In this document: positions 44,726 to 54,581 of the stretch, piece by piece
Layout: each line of letters starts with the position of its first letter
Position numbering within the stretch: the stretch's first letter is position 1
Origin: an uncultured Sphingobacteriaceae bacterium
GTDB lineage: Bacteria; Bacteroidota; Bacteroidia; Sphingobacteriales; Sphingobacteriaceae
DNA length: 64,000 nucleotides
Reading direction: 5' to 3'
Assembly: GCA_946887045.1 (NCBI GenBank)
Contig: CAMPKC010000010.1
Span: forward strand, 32,701-96,700
Position numbers and translations under genes: made by a program
The notes under the pieces: generated by a model
Seen by the model: only the letters and a program-made list of their open reading frames with translations
The model's database searches: none
What the model was told of the DNA's origin: nothing

Positions 44726-47700
44726 ATGTTTCGGGTTTTAGCTTTAATAAGCACATTCATACTGTGTAAGTCACTTCTAGCTCAGGAAAATTCGTACCAG
44801 TTTTCTCATCTGGATATCTCTAACGGCTTATCGGATAATCAGGTAAACGCTATATATAAAGATCACAAAGGATTTATGTGGTTTGGCACATTAGTCGGCC
44901 TCAACCGCTATGATGGGCGTGAATTCAAGATATTTAAACATAATTCAAGGGATACCACCAGTATACCAAATGGCTATGTTCTCAATATATTTGAGGGGCC
45001 GGAGGAACAACTATGGATTAGATCCACTGGGGGGTTTAGTATTTACAATCCTTCGACGGAAAAATTTGAGCGGTTTCAGGATAAACACTTTAAAAAATAT
45101 AAATTACCGGGCGGAGACCTTGAAGAGATAAAAACCGGTAATAAGAGCAAATACTATTTCTACATCGAAAATCAAGGTGTTTTTTGTTATGATGCAGAAA
45201 CTAAGGCAACTACCCGATATGCTCATAAAAGCGGAAAAGAAAATTCTTTATACTCTGCTCAGATAAGCGATTTTGTGGACGACCGAAAGGGTAATTTATG
45301 GGTTATTTACAGCAACGGTGTTCTTGACAAGTTTAACTTAAAACAACAGAGGGTAACAAACAGATACTTTGAAATAAACAAACGTTTCGCAGCACAAGTA
45401 AATTCTTTCAAGCTCAGTTATGATTCCCAAGGCAATATTTTTATTTATAGTACGGGTAGCCCTTTCGGTTTATATTTCTTTAATGTTGTAAGTAACACGT
45501 TCAATTATTTTGGGAAAAAGCCAAATAATTCGGGTCTAAGTTCGAATAATGTAGCTTATATCGTTGAAGATGAGGATGGTAAGATTTGGATAGGGACTGA
45601 TCATGGCGGAATTAATATTTTAGATACACGGACATTCAAAATAAGTTATATTTTAAGCAAAGATGATGACCAGAGAGGATTAACCGATAACAGCATTGCC
45701 TCTTTATATAAAGACAACAATGGGATAATCTGGATCGGCACCTTTAAAAAGGGGATCAATTACTATCATAAAAATATCTTTAAGTTCCCCCGAAATTTAT
45801 ATTTAACCGGCAAAAACGCCATCTATAAGGACGTTAATTCATTTGCCGAAGACAGTAGAGGGAATTTGTGGATTGGGACAAATGGGGAAGGGCTATTATA
45901 TTTAAATAGAACTACCGGGGAAATTAAAGCATATCGCAATAATCCCTCAGACGATAATTCCTTAAGTAGTGATATTGTGGTACGGCTTCGTATCGATCAT
46001 GCTGGCATTCTGTGGATTGGAACCTATTTAGGGGGGCTTGATTCTTTTGACGGAAAGAAGTTTACGCATTATAAACCTACTAAAGATCCGTCCAGTATTT
46101 CTGATAATCGGATTTATGCCCTACTAGAAGATTCTTCCAACAGGCTTTGGATTGGCACTTTAAATGGTGGATTAAATTTATTTGACCGAAGCGCCAAAAC
46201 ATTTAAGCACTTTAGTCCATCGGTTAAAAACACGCTAAATGATGAGGTGGTTTCTTGTTTATATGAAGATAAGAAGAAAAATATCTGGGTTGGCACTACC
46301 AAAGGGGTTAGTATTCTGGCTCCTGAAACCTTTGCATTTAGGCATTTAATAAATAATAGTAAGGATACAAACAGCTTAATACACAATGATGTACATTCAA
46401 TTGTCGAAGATGGCAGAGGGTGGATTTGGATAGGCACACTAGAAGGCTTAAGTATATACAATCCTATAACAAAGAAATTTAACAATTTAAACGAAGCGGT
46501 TGGTTTGCCGGAAAATACAGTATTTGCGCTTCTTGAAGATGAGAACCATAATATCTGGTATAGTTCCCGAAATGGGCTCTACAAAATTACCGTAGAGCAA
46601 GAGGGGAACACCTATAAATTCATGTACAGCAAATACGATGAATCTGATGGGTTGAATAATACACAGTTTAATGTCAATTCTGTATGTAAAACAAAAGCCG
46701 GCGAATTAGTTTTTGGAGGGCCCAACGGCTTTAATATTTTCAGAGCAGGCCAAATTAATAATGATCGGTATCCTTCTGTGTTGGTTATGACCGGCTTGGA
46801 GATGTTTAATCATAACATAAGGGTCGGCGAAATTGTTAATGGACATACCATACTGTCCAAATCAATAACCGAGCTTAAGGACTTAATCCTTACTCATAAA
46901 GAAAATATCTTCTCACTTGAGTTTGCTCTGCTCGACTATTTCAATCGTGGAAAAGTTACTTACAGATATAACTTAGAAGGATTCGATAAACGCTGGTTCT
47001 CTGCTTCATCAGAAATGCGTAAAGCCACTTTTACAAATCTTGATCCGGGAGAGTATATATTTCATGTAAAGGCTTTTAATGGAAACGATCCGGTACCCCT
47101 GGCGGAGTCGCACTTGAAAATTACTATTTTACCTCCTTTCTGGCGCACCACATGGGCATATATTCTGTATGTTTTAGCGATTGGCTTTTTATTGTTGTTT
47201 ATCCGAAACAGGGGGATTAAAAGATTAAGGCGAGAATTTGCTTTAGAGCAGGAAAGAATTCAGGTCCGGCAATTACGCGAGCTGGACCGTAAAGAAGCTG
47301 AAAGGTTGCGTGAGCTGGATTTGTTGAAAATAAAATTTTTAACAAATCTGAGCCATGAATTCAGGACTCCTATTTCCTTGATTCTCGCCCCTGTAGATAA
47401 ACTTTTAATTGAAACCAGAGATAAAGGACGCTACGGCCAGGTGGCCATGATAAAAAGAAATGCAAGGCGGTTATTAAACCTTGTAAACCAGCTACTCGAT
47501 TTTCGTAAAATGGAGGAGCAGGAATTGCAATTAAATAAGAGCGATGGTGAAATTGTATCCTTTATTAAAGATGCAACAGACTCTTTTTATGATCTGGCAG
47601 AGCGTAAGCAGATACAGTTCGCTTTTAAAAGTTCTATTGAAAATATGTATGTATCGTTTGATCACGATAAGATAGAGCGAATATTGTTCAATTTGCTTTC

Positions 47701-48913
47701 AAATGCATTTAAATTTACACCATCAGGCGGAATGGTAAGGGTTGAATTACAAAAGCCGCCGCATCAGACAGAAGATGGCTGCGTTTCGCTGGAGATACAA
47801 GTGTTCGACTCAGGAATTGGAATTCCGAAAGATAGACAGGAAATGATCTTTGAGCGGTTCTTTCAAAATGAAACATCTTCTTCCATTCTTAACCAGGGAT
47901 CGGGAATTGGACTGTCCATCACTAAAGAGTTTGTGAAAATGCACGAAGGCGAAATATGGGTGGAAAGTGAGCCTGGTTTAGATACTTGTTTTACCGTTCG
48001 CCTAAAACTTGCTTCCAGTTCATTTTCAGAGCAGAATCAAAAGGGTCTTGATAATGCTGATTTGCTAAATACAGAATCAAATAAAAAAAATGACGGATGT
48101 GAATCTCCAGATGCAGACATTCGCATAGCAAATGCGCCTCTTGTTTTGTTGATTGAAGATAATGAAGACTTTAGATTTTATCTTAAAGATAACTTAAGAT
48201 CTTTTTATAAGGTAGTAGAAGCCTCGAATGGTAAGGAAGGCTGGCAAAAGGCTCTTGCTCTACATCCTCATTTAATTGTTTCGGATATTAATATGCCTGA
48301 AATGAACGGCACCGACCTGTGCAAAAAGCTAAAATCGGACGAAAGAACAAAGCATATTCCGATTATCTTATTGACGGCATTAACTGCTGAACAAGAGCAG
48401 CTTAAAGGGTTGGAGACCGGTGCGAATGATTACATGACGAAGCCTTTTAATTTTGAGATATTACATTTTAAAATCAAAAACCTGCTTACTCTTCATCAAA
48501 CGTTTAAAAAAACGTATTCCCGGCAAATTAGTATTCAGTCCTCGGAAGTGGAAATCGAGTCTGATGATGTTAAATTCGTTAACCTAGCCTTGCTTTACAT
48601 TGAAGAGAATCTTCATAAGCCACAGTTCTCCATTGAGGATCTGAGTAACCATATGGGTTTGAGCAGAGTGTCTTTATACAGAAGGTGTTTGCAGGTAACA
48701 GGTAAAACGCCTGTTGATTTTATCAGATCTGTTAAGCTGGAGAAAGCGGCTGTATTACTAGAGAAAAGCAATAAAACAGTTTCAGAGATATGCTATATGG
48801 TAGGTTTTAGCGCCCCTAATTATTTTGCTAGATCATTTAAAGCAAAATATAATGTATCCCCCTCTGAGTATATGGCAGAAAAAAAGAAGTTCAAGAAAGA
48901 CAAAGACCTTTAA
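44726..48913 (+). CDS. Hybrid two-component system regulator (HTCS): propeller sensor, kinase, receiver, AraC output
   Basis: 1395 residues from the ATG at 44726, chosen for the signal peptide MFRVLALISTFILCKSLLAQ; an in-frame GTG lies 30 nt upstream. Order: two periplasmic beta-propellers with W(I/V)GT Reg_prop repeats (IWIGTDHGGINILD, LWIGTNGEGLLYL and others), about 30-700; Y_Y_Y domain about 719-800; transmembrane helix about 808-830; HisKA with phosphoacceptor H877 in LSHEFRTPISL; HATPase about 972-1097; receiver about 1139-1252 with D1187; AraC HTH about 1282-1389. HTCS proteins sense oligosaccharides in the periplasm and activate PUL genes. It stands alone on the + strand beside the SusC operon and LacI remnant, and may add positive control to the repressor circuit. 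Confidence 0.94.
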   Translation: MFRVLALISTFILCKSLLAQENSYQFSHLDISNGLSDNQVNAIYKDHKGFMWFGTLVGLNRYDGREFKIFKHNSRDTTSIPNGYVLNIFEGPEEQLWIRSTGGFSIYNPSTEKFERFQDKHFKKYKLPGGDLEEIKTGNKSKYYFYIENQGVFCYDAETKATTRYAHKSGKENSLYSAQISDFVDDRKGNLWVIYSNGVLDKFNLKQQRVTNRYFEINKRFAAQVNSFKLSYDSQGNIFIYSTGSPFGLYFFNVVSNTFNYFGKKPNNSGLSSNNVAYIVEDEDGKIWIGTDHGGINILDTRTFKISYILSKDDDQRGLTDNSIASLYKDNNGIIWIGTFKKGINYYHKNIFKFPRNLYLTGKNAIYKDVNSFAEDSRGNLWIGTNGEGLLYLNRTTGEIKAYRNNPSDDNSLSSDIVVRLRIDHAGILWIGTYLGGLDSFDGKKFTHYKPTKDPSSISDNRIYALLEDSSNRLWIGTLNGGLNLFDRSAKTFKHFSPSVKNTLNDEVVSCLYEDKKKNIWVGTTKGVSILAPETFAFRHLINNSKDTNSLIHNDVHSIVEDGRGWIWIGTLEGLSIYNPITKKFNNLNEAVGLPENTVFALLEDENHNIWYSSRNGLYKITVEQEGNTYKFMYSKYDESDGLNNTQFNVNSVCKTKAGELVFGGPNGFNIFRAGQINNDRYPSVLVMTGLEMFNHNIRVGEIVNGHTILSKSITELKDLILTHKENIFSLEFALLDYFNRGKVTYRYNLEGFDKRWFSASSEMRKATFTNLDPGEYIFHVKAFNGNDPVPLAESHLKITILPPFWRTTWAYILYVLAIGFLLLFIRNRGIKRLRREFALEQERIQVRQLRELDRKEAERLRELDLLKIKFLTNLSHEFRTPISLILAPVDKLLIETRDKGRYGQVAMIKRNARRLLNLVNQLLDFRKMEEQELQLNKSDGEIVSFIKDATDSFYDLAERKQIQFAFKSSIENMYVSFDHDKIERILFNLLSNAFKFTPSGGMVRVELQKPPHQTEDGCVSLEIQVFDSGIGIPKDRQEMIFERFFQNETSSSILNQGSGIGLSITKEFVKMHEGEIWVESEPGLDTCFTVRLKLASSSFSEQNQKGLDNADLLNTESNKKNDGCESPDADIRIANAPLVLLIEDNEDFRFYLKDNLRSFYKVVEASNGKEGWQKALALHPHLIVSDINMPEMNGTDLCKKLKSDERTKHIPIILLTALTAEQEQLKGLETGANDYMTKPFNFEILHFKIKNLLTLHQTFKKTYSRQISIQSSEVEIESDDVKFVNLALLYIEENLHKPQFSIEDLSNHMGLSRVSLYRRCLQVTGKTPVDFIRSVKLEKAAVLLEKSNKTVSEICYMVGFSAPNYFARSFKAKYNVSPSEYMAEKKKFKKDKDL

Positions 48914-49223
48914 ACGTTGTTACTTTCTGGACAACATAATTCATCCATAACCCAATGCCATTAGCGTAATTTAAGTGATTGGTGAACCGGATCTTAACCA
49001 ACGGTGGTCTTTTGTTGTAAAGATTGAGATAAATAAGGATAGCGCACTTGACGTGTTTAGCCTTTCTCGCTTCCGGAAGAAGTGACCGACGGGTGCTCGG
49101 TGCAAATTTAAACTGGAACTTGGAAACAACTTAGAAGTATATAGCGAGGTAATTATCCGACTAGGTATCGGGTCGGATTTATTTGATCAGAAGAGTTGAA
49201 GATTATCTGACAAAAAATAGAGA
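48914..49223. other. Gene-free convergent region
   Basis: Between the convergent HTCS and LytTR genes, no frame with credible coding features and no promoter element was found; the bidirectional hairpin follows at 49224. Confidence 0.4.
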
Positions 49224-49267
49224 CTTCCATAAGTCCATCTGGTTTCGCCAGATTTATGGAAGGTTTT
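49224..49267. terminator. Bidirectional hairpin between convergent genes
   Basis: CTTCCATAA (49224-49232) with TTATGGAAG (49254-49262), and inner TCTGG (49238-49242) with CCAGA (49248-49252), form a long interrupted stem. On the + strand it is followed by GTTTTG; on the minus strand by a T-rich run ending in TTTTTTG. It could terminate both the HTCS transcript and the minus-strand LytTR transcript. Confidence 0.55.
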
Positions 49268-49434
49268 GCAAGCAGGGCGAGCCGTGCTGTCTTTTACAAT
49301 CTTGTTGGTTTTTCCCATGACTGTATTTTTCATCGTACCATAATAATAGATAAATGGAGCACTAAATAAATTCAATACGACTAAATCGAAACGTTATGGG
49401 AAAACCAAACCTCAAGCAATATATCTTAGAAATT

Positions 49435-50184
49435 TTAGAGTTCCTTTAATAAATGCCTCCTCTGTCTGCTTACAGGCACACTCATTTTATTATCCATTAT
49501 CAAATAACCTCCATCCGCCTTTTTAAAAGTATCAATATGGTTCTTGTTGATAAGCCAGGACTGATGGATGCGGACAAAGCCATATAAACCCAGGATCTGT
49601 TCATATTCAGAAATTGATTTCGAAACAACAACAGGTTTATTTTCATTGGATAGGTAAAAACTTGTGTAGCTATTGTCTGCCCTGCAACATACTATATTAT
49701 CGATAAGGACATACCTGACCTCATTCTGATCAGCAAGAGCAATTCTTTTCTGTGTTTTCGATCCCTGGTTTTGGTAAGACTGAAGTAACATGGATATTTG
49801 ATCAGCCTGCATCTTCTTCCGCTGCCCGACCTTGTGCACTGCCGCGATCAGCTCTTCGGGATTGACGGGTTTCAGCAAGTAATCTGTTGCCGAGAATTTA
49901 ATGGCTTGGATACCGTATTCATCATGGGCTGTAACGAAGATGATATGCGCAGTGTTGGATGGAAGTAGCTTTAAAAGGTCAAAGCCTGTCTCTTGCTGCA
50001 TTCTTATATCCAAGAACAGGATGTCGGCAGAGTTATTCGTATTCGTCAGAAATTCCAGTGCTAACTTCACAGAGTTTGCACTACCCGCAACGGTAAGTTG
50101 TGGGCAATAACGCTCTATCAGCACCGAGAGTGCGTCAAGGGCATTCTGTTCATCATCTACAATATAGCAGGTTAGCTTATTCAT
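49435..50184 (-). CDS. LytTR-family response regulator
   Basis: 249 residues. Receiver domain about 4-120 with acidic pair D10-D11, phosphoacceptor D59 (ILFLDIRM), conserved Thr (FVTAHDE) and Lys (LLKPVNP). LytTR DNA-binding domain about 145-249 (RIALADQNEVRYVLIDNIVCCRADNSYTSFYL, VRIHQSWLINKNHI, MSVPVSRQRR). Its start overlaps the stop of the kinase gene by 4 nt (ATGA), so the two are a translationally coupled pair. Target genes cannot be read from the sequence. Confidence 0.93.
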   Translation of the reverse strand: MNKLTCYIVDDEQNALDALSVLIERYCPQLTVAGSANSVKLALEFLTNTNNSADILFLDIRMQQETGFDLLKLLPSNTAHIIFVTAHDEYGIQAIKFSATDYLLKPVNPEELIAAVHKVGQRKKMQADQISMLLQSYQNQGSKTQKRIALADQNEVRYVLIDNIVCCRADNSYTSFYLSNENKPVVVSKSISEYEQILGLYGFVRIHQSWLINKNHIDTFKKADGGYLIMDNKMSVPVSRQRRHLLKEL

Positions 50185-51962
50185 ACCAGCCAGTTTTTAA
50201 AAGTAAAGGTAGTAATTGTGCCTCTTCCAGACTGGTAGTTTATCTGCATCTTAATGGACATCGAATCCAATTTCTCGTTATAGACCGCGATGCGTTTTCT
50301 GATTAACGATAAGCCATAGCCTTCTTCCCCAGTTCCGACGGGATCCCAGCCAATCCTACCGTTGTCAGTGATCTCGACCCGGAGTGCATCTATAACACTT
50401 GAAACTGTGATGGCTACCTTAGGATCAGGAAGCTCTGCACCGAAGGCATGACGGATGCTGTTCTCCAATATCGGTTGCAGCAACAGCGGAGGAAAATCTA
50501 TCAGTGAAGGATTTAGGCCGGGTGCAATGTTGATAACATAGTTAAAAGCCATTCTTTCTTGTTCGAGCCTTAAATAATCTTCTTCGATTTTAAATTCCTC
50601 CTGCAGAGATACGAACTCCTTTCTGCCGTTGTCCATCACATCGCGCATAAAACCTGCTACATTACCGATATAGGCGTTTGCCCTATCGGGATTGCCGCTG
50701 TTGATGGTGCCCTGTATAGCATTTAGAGAATTGAAAAGAAAATGTGGATTGAGCTGGCCGCTCAATAGTGAAAGGCGGGTTTCAATATCCTGATTTTTGC
50801 TTCTCAGCACAGCGAGCCGTTGTTTGTTTCTCTTATTCCAGAGATAGAAACATATAATACTAGCCGCTAATAACAGTATACTGATAGCCGCGATCTTTCC
50901 CCAGGGTATTTCAAAGGGCTTTTTTTTTACCAAGATCCTTATTCTATGAACTGTTTCCGGCTGACTCTTATATCTGAGATAGATATTTTGGTATGTGCCT
51001 GCCCGCATATCATTGCCCAAAATGATGAAAACTCCGTTTTCTGAATTAATAGAGCTTACTGACTTCCACATGTAAGGTTTTTTTTCAAATGAGTATTGAA
51101 CCACCTCATTTCGTTCTAATCCAATAAATCGTATTAATCCAATAGAGGCGTAATCCTTCCAAAATACTTTTACAGAATCTCCATGATAAACTTTTGGTAT
51201 GTCTGAACTTATATTTAGGATCTCCTGAAGGTTGATGCTAAACTGATCGCCTATTAATGGCATCTGATAATAGACAAAGTTGGTAGCTCTATCTTCCGCA
51301 CGGATGAGTAATATTTTCTGAATTATTTTTTTTGTCTGAGCGTTCCGAACAGTAATATCCAGCGAGTCCTTAACATTAAGATTGAAGTTTCCCGCAAAAA
51401 AGGTCCGTTTCCAGGGCATTGAAACAGTACGACCGGAGATTTCCATCTCGCCAAGAATAGCATGCTCTTTGTCTTCTCCCAAGGTAAAGAATGCGGTCCA
51501 CGGTTTGATAACCCTACCGTTATGTTCAGCGCTGAATTCCAGGTCAGTATAGTCATCGCCTCCAAAATTCCGATAAAGCTGAATCGTCTTTCCTGCTTCC
51601 TTTAAAAAGTTCGGCAGAAAGGTAATCCCGATGCGTTTTTCCGAAATGAGATGGGTAGATGAGTGGAATGGCTTTCCTTTATAAGCCGGTTTGCTACTGT
51701 GCATTAAAGGATAAAACCGATTAGGTGTATTTCCTGCTCCTGTAATCACATAGCTGAAGTGCGGTTCGGCGTTGTGGGCGAAATCTACCCGGCAAGTATC
51801 GCATATTTTGCCGCCGATTCTCTTCTTTACCTTAACGTATTTAAAAGAAGAAGTCTGCTCATATTCAGATGTCGATATTTGCCTGCCTGCCGCACTCTGG
51901 AAGATAGCACATATCGCCGGCAAGATAAAAAGTCGAAGCATGGTATTAAATCTCTTGGTCAT
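50181..51962 (-). CDS. LytS-like sensor histidine kinase with periplasmic sensor region
   Basis: 593 residues from the ATG at 51962 (signal-peptide-like MTKRFNTMLRLFILPAICAIFQSAAG, 19-nt gap to the upstream gene); an in-frame ATG at 51995 would overlap that gene by 14 nt. A periplasmic region of about 330 residues of unknown fold carries a CDTC motif (C54, C57) close to the membrane-exit end. A transmembrane helix (AAISILLLAASIICFYLW) leads to the His_kinase domain with H407 in QLNPHFLFNSLNAI, then a HATPase with DNG and GYGLSLIRKR. It phosphorylates the LytTR regulator encoded next. The CxxC beside a thioredoxin-like gene suggests a thiol-redox or protein-partner signal; this is inference. 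Confidence 0.88.
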   Translation of the reverse strand: MTKRFNTMLRLFILPAICAIFQSAAGRQISTSEYEQTSSFKYVKVKKRIGGKICDTCRVDFAHNAEPHFSYVITGAGNTPNRFYPLMHSSKPAYKGKPFHSSTHLISEKRIGITFLPNFLKEAGKTIQLYRNFGGDDYTDLEFSAEHNGRVIKPWTAFFTLGEDKEHAILGEMEISGRTVSMPWKRTFFAGNFNLNVKDSLDITVRNAQTKKIIQKILLIRAEDRATNFVYYQMPLIGDQFSINLQEILNISSDIPKVYHGDSVKVFWKDYASIGLIRFIGLERNEVVQYSFEKKPYMWKSVSSINSENGVFIILGNDMRAGTYQNIYLRYKSQPETVHRIRILVKKKPFEIPWGKIAAISILLLAASIICFYLWNKRNKQRLAVLRSKNQDIETRLSLLSGQLNPHFLFNSLNAIQGTINSGNPDRANAYIGNVAGFMRDVMDNGRKEFVSLQEEFKIEEDYLRLEQERMAFNYVINIAPGLNPSLIDFPPLLLQPILENSIRHAFGAELPDPKVAITVSSVIDALRVEITDNGRIGWDPVGTGEEGYGLSLIRKRIAVYNEKLDSMSIKMQINYQSGRGTITTFTFKNWLV

Positions 51963-51981
51963 CGTGTGTTTTATCAATATG

Positions 51982-53145
51982 CTATTGCTTCGCATTTGCT
52001 GTGGCCCTCAGCTCTTTTTCTATCACCTCCTCCAACTTTTGCTCAGTATTCTCAGCTATCCCGGTCTCAACCAGTTTTACCCGACCGTCTTTACCCAGTA
52101 TCACTGTGGTCGGAAAAGCTTGCAATTTATAGTCCCAGGCGAGGAGCTTGCCGGTTTGATAATACTGCGCATAGAGTAACTGCTTCTCGTTTAAAAATCT
52201 TATAATTTCTTTAGGAGCAGTATCCCTTACGTTTATACCAATAATAACTACGTTTTCATTCCTGAATCTTTCCTGTAATTTCTGAAGCTTCGGCATGAGC
52301 ATACGACAGGGCATGCACGAAAGATACCAAAAATCCAGAAGCACAACCTTCCCTTTAAATTCATTCAGATTAAGAGCTTTCCCCGTTCTTACATCGGTGG
52401 CGATTATGGGAGTGGCTTTAGTGCCGACCTTTAAAGTTTCGAAGCGATTTTTTTCCTGTACCGGTGAAGTATGAAAAAATGCGCTGGGATTGAAAGAACC
52501 CGAATTATTTGGCTCCAGGGATGCTGTAAAATCATAAATATCTGTAGCCTCTTTGCCTCTGTCCAAGCTTTTCGAATATAACATTCTCCGCGTAGTGAAA
52601 AGACTTGCCTTGCTTACCCAAAACCTGTTAAAATATACTTTGCTCTGTATTTCATCAGTTCCGGCGTAGTTCATTTTTCTGATTTCGTCAATTACATAAA
52701 ACTCCTGACCTGAAGTATCCTGCACAAACTGGAGCGAGGTGACATTCCCGTCTAGAATAGGTCGTTTTTCCCCCAGGATGTTATGAATATTAAAGGACCC
52801 TATTTCATGCCTTTTCCAGTCAGTAGTAAAACTGACCGGCTTAGTATCCGGATCATCATTTTTATACAAAGTATCGCCGCGGATAAGCCATTCCGCATTG
52901 TTCTCCAGACGGAGGTGCCAATAGTCTTTCTTTTTTATCGTTCCGCGTACCGTATACCAACGGACATTGAAATTATTCTCTCTAATCATTGTATCTATCT
53001 TAGTCAGCCGATACGTGATCCTCTCCATGGCAGAAAGCCTGTCGTAGGATTTTTGAAGGATATGCAGGGCTGTAGTATCAATAGACTGTGCCAGGCAGGA
53101 ACAGGCAATCAAGAGAAGGAAAGAGACGGTAATCGATTTTTTCAT
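51982..53145 (-). CDS. TlpA-like thioredoxin-fold exported protein
   Basis: 387 residues from the ATG at 53145 (MKKSITVSFLLLIACSCLAQS); an ATG 18 nt upstream is possible. The signal could be type I (cut after LAQ) or type II (lipobox LIAC). Residues about 20-240 are a Bacteroidota-type N-terminal beta-rich domain (YDRLSAMERITYRL, TIKKKDYWHLRLEN). Residues about 245-380 are a thioredoxin fold: NLNEFKGKVVLLDFWYLSCMPCRMLMPKLQ with the active-site-like CMPC and the cis-Pro loop AFPTTVILGKDG. Such proteins act as periplasmic thiol oxidoreductases. CMPC is an uncommon central dipeptide. The gene is first in a minus-strand cluster with the LytS/LytTR pair. Confidence 0.88.
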   Translation of the reverse strand: MKKSITVSFLLLIACSCLAQSIDTTALHILQKSYDRLSAMERITYRLTKIDTMIRENNFNVRWYTVRGTIKKKDYWHLRLENNAEWLIRGDTLYKNDDPDTKPVSFTTDWKRHEIGSFNIHNILGEKRPILDGNVTSLQFVQDTSGQEFYVIDEIRKMNYAGTDEIQSKVYFNRFWVSKASLFTTRRMLYSKSLDRGKEATDIYDFTASLEPNNSGSFNPSAFFHTSPVQEKNRFETLKVGTKATPIIATDVRTGKALNLNEFKGKVVLLDFWYLSCMPCRMLMPKLQKLQERFRNENVVIIGINVRDTAPKEIIRFLNEKQLLYAQYYQTGKLLAWDYKLQAFPTTVILGKDGRVKLVETGIAENTEQKLEEVIEKELRATANAKQ

Positions 53146-53662
53146 TTTCGTTTGTTTTAACAAAAATGAAGAGTAAGCTCTGACGTTTATTACCAGTAAC
53201 TGAATTCGGTATCTGTTTCTTTGAATATGACCTGCTGTTTGCCCGGCCGGCTGTCTCTGGGTATGATGATCAGACGCTTTTTTCTGACCGCTTGTACAAA
53301 ATGTTCAAATAGCGCTCGAAATTACTGAGAAGGTTATCAATCACATCAAACTTAGTATTTATCAAGAAGTAAGTTGGTTATGGAAGCTATTAGTCAACGA
53401 TAAGTCTTTGCTGCTGCCGGGCAGCAAATGTATTTATCTAATCCCATCATAATCAAAATTCGGCAAACGCTTCTTTGGATACGATATAGTTTTCTCCGAC
53501 TAAGGGCCGAACCTTCACAGGCATTCATGATACGATATTAAAGACGTGTTTGTCAGGCTGATTTGAAGCTATTTTGGAGGGAATAGAATGCCCGAAGCTA
53601 TAATCGAAACATTAAGGTTGAAATCGAGTTGTAACAGTAACTCCCCCTATTAATCAAGCTAA
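53146..53662. other. Divergent intergenic region
   Basis: Upstream of the minus-strand thioredoxin cluster and the + strand receiver gene. I see no gene, no clear operator and no convincing TAnnTTTG promoter pair in it. Confidence 0.4.
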
Positions 53663-54034
53663 ATGAAACGGATATTGTGTGTTGATGATGATCAGGAAAT
53701 TCTTGACATATATGAAATAATTTTACTTTCTGAAGGATACGTGGTCAAAACCTCAATTTCTCCGGTTGATATCATTCAACTTATATTGGAGTTTGATCCA
53801 AACTTAATCATGCTGGATATCAATATGCGTGAGATTAATGGACTGGAAGTTTGCAAAGAGGTGAAATCTTATATTGATAGTAAGAATACACCTGTGATCA
53901 TTATATCATCGGATGATTCTATACATACAGCAGTTTGCGATTTTGGAGCCTCCGCGATTATTCTCAAGCCCTTTCAGATTAACGACCTGATCGAAACCGT
54001 AAAACATCATCTGTCTGTATCCACAACTCTTTAA
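53663..54034 (+). CDS. Stand-alone CheY-like receiver protein
   Basis: 123 residues made only of a receiver domain: acidic cluster CVDDD (D8-D10), phosphoacceptor D52 in IMLDINMREINGLEV, conserved Ser in IIISSDDS, and Lys in IILKPFQ. There is no output domain, so it works through protein-protein contacts or as a phosphate sink or relay. No kinase is encoded next to it in the same direction; the HTCS and LytS kinases are nearby but unlinked in operon terms. Confidence 0.9.
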   Translation: MKRILCVDDDQEILDIYEIILLSEGYVVKTSISPVDIIQLILEFDPNLIMLDINMREINGLEVCKEVKSYIDSKNTPVIIISSDDSIHTAVCDFGASAIILKPFQINDLIETVKHHLSVSTTL

Positions 54035-54130
54035 TTGATTTTTGCTCTAATATATTTAGGTGTCTTATTAGTTTAACGCTTCCTGAATAAAAGATTCTTT
54101 GACTATCTGCCAGATATTAGAATTTGTCCT

Positions 54131-54448
54131 TCAGCGCAGTCTGTTTCTGTTAAAAGCAATTAAAAATTCTGGTGCGGACGACATCTCTTCTGACGGCTCT
54201 GACTTTAGAAATTGAGGATTTACTTTTAACAGCTTTGCTTTTACGAGCCTTTGCAGTTGAATAAGGGTTTCAGGAAGCCCTTTTTTAGAGATTGTTGGAA
54301 GATATCTTTTTTCCAGCTCTAATTTCTGCTCACCAGATGCAAGGCAAAGGTCCCAGTCTTCATCCTCCTTGAACCAAAACTCTTTGGCGCAGTTACCCAA
54401 ATCAAACACATACATTTTCGCCTGTAACTCTACCGTTGGATTTGTCAT
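54131..54448 (-). CDS. Hypothetical protein, last gene of a small minus-strand operon
   Basis: 105 residues, no signal peptide or membrane segment; acidic N-terminal half (WFKEDEDWDLCLASGEQKLELE) and a Lys-rich middle (LQRLVKAKLLKVNPQFLK). Not recognised. It starts 1 nt after the stop of the 43-codon gene 54450-54581, so it is part of a tight three-gene operon. Confidence 0.6.
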   Translation of the reverse strand: MTNPTVELQAKMYVFDLGNCAKEFWFKEDEDWDLCLASGEQKLELEKRYLPTISKKGLPETLIQLQRLVKAKLLKVNPQFLKSEPSEEMSSAPEFLIAFNRNRLR

Positions 54449-54449
54449 A

Positions 54450-54581
54450 TTATTTCTTTTTTACCGGTATGGGGTCAATCTTTGATACTGAATTCTTGCC
54501 GCTCTGGTAATCGGAGGGTGCTTTTTTGCTCTCGGTACTCGCTGCTTTTTTTTGGTTCTTACTGCCTTTATCTTTACTCAT
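54450..54581 (-). CDS. Small basic 43-residue hypothetical protein
   Basis: A 43-codon frame that begins ATG AGT AAA and reads MSKDKGSKNQKKAASTESKK, then a Ser/Pro/Lys-rich tail ending PIPVKKK. About a quarter of the residues are Lys; no hydrophobic segment is present. It overlaps the end of the upstream gene (54574-54969) by 8 nt and ends 1 nt before the next start. This tight packing is the main evidence that it is real. It is likely intrinsically disordered and may bind nucleic acid or a partner protein. Function unknown. Confidence 0.6.
   Translation of the reverse strand: MSKDKGSKNQKKAASTESKKAPSDYQSGKNSVSKIDPIPVKKK

Noticed and set aside
46114..46485. 123-codon minus-strand frame inside the hybrid regulator
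   Set aside because: Antisense shadow of the Reg_prop propeller repeats.
49187..49375. 62-codon minus-strand frame between the convergent HTCS and LytTR genes
   Set aside because: It spans the terminator-like hairpin and has no coding features.
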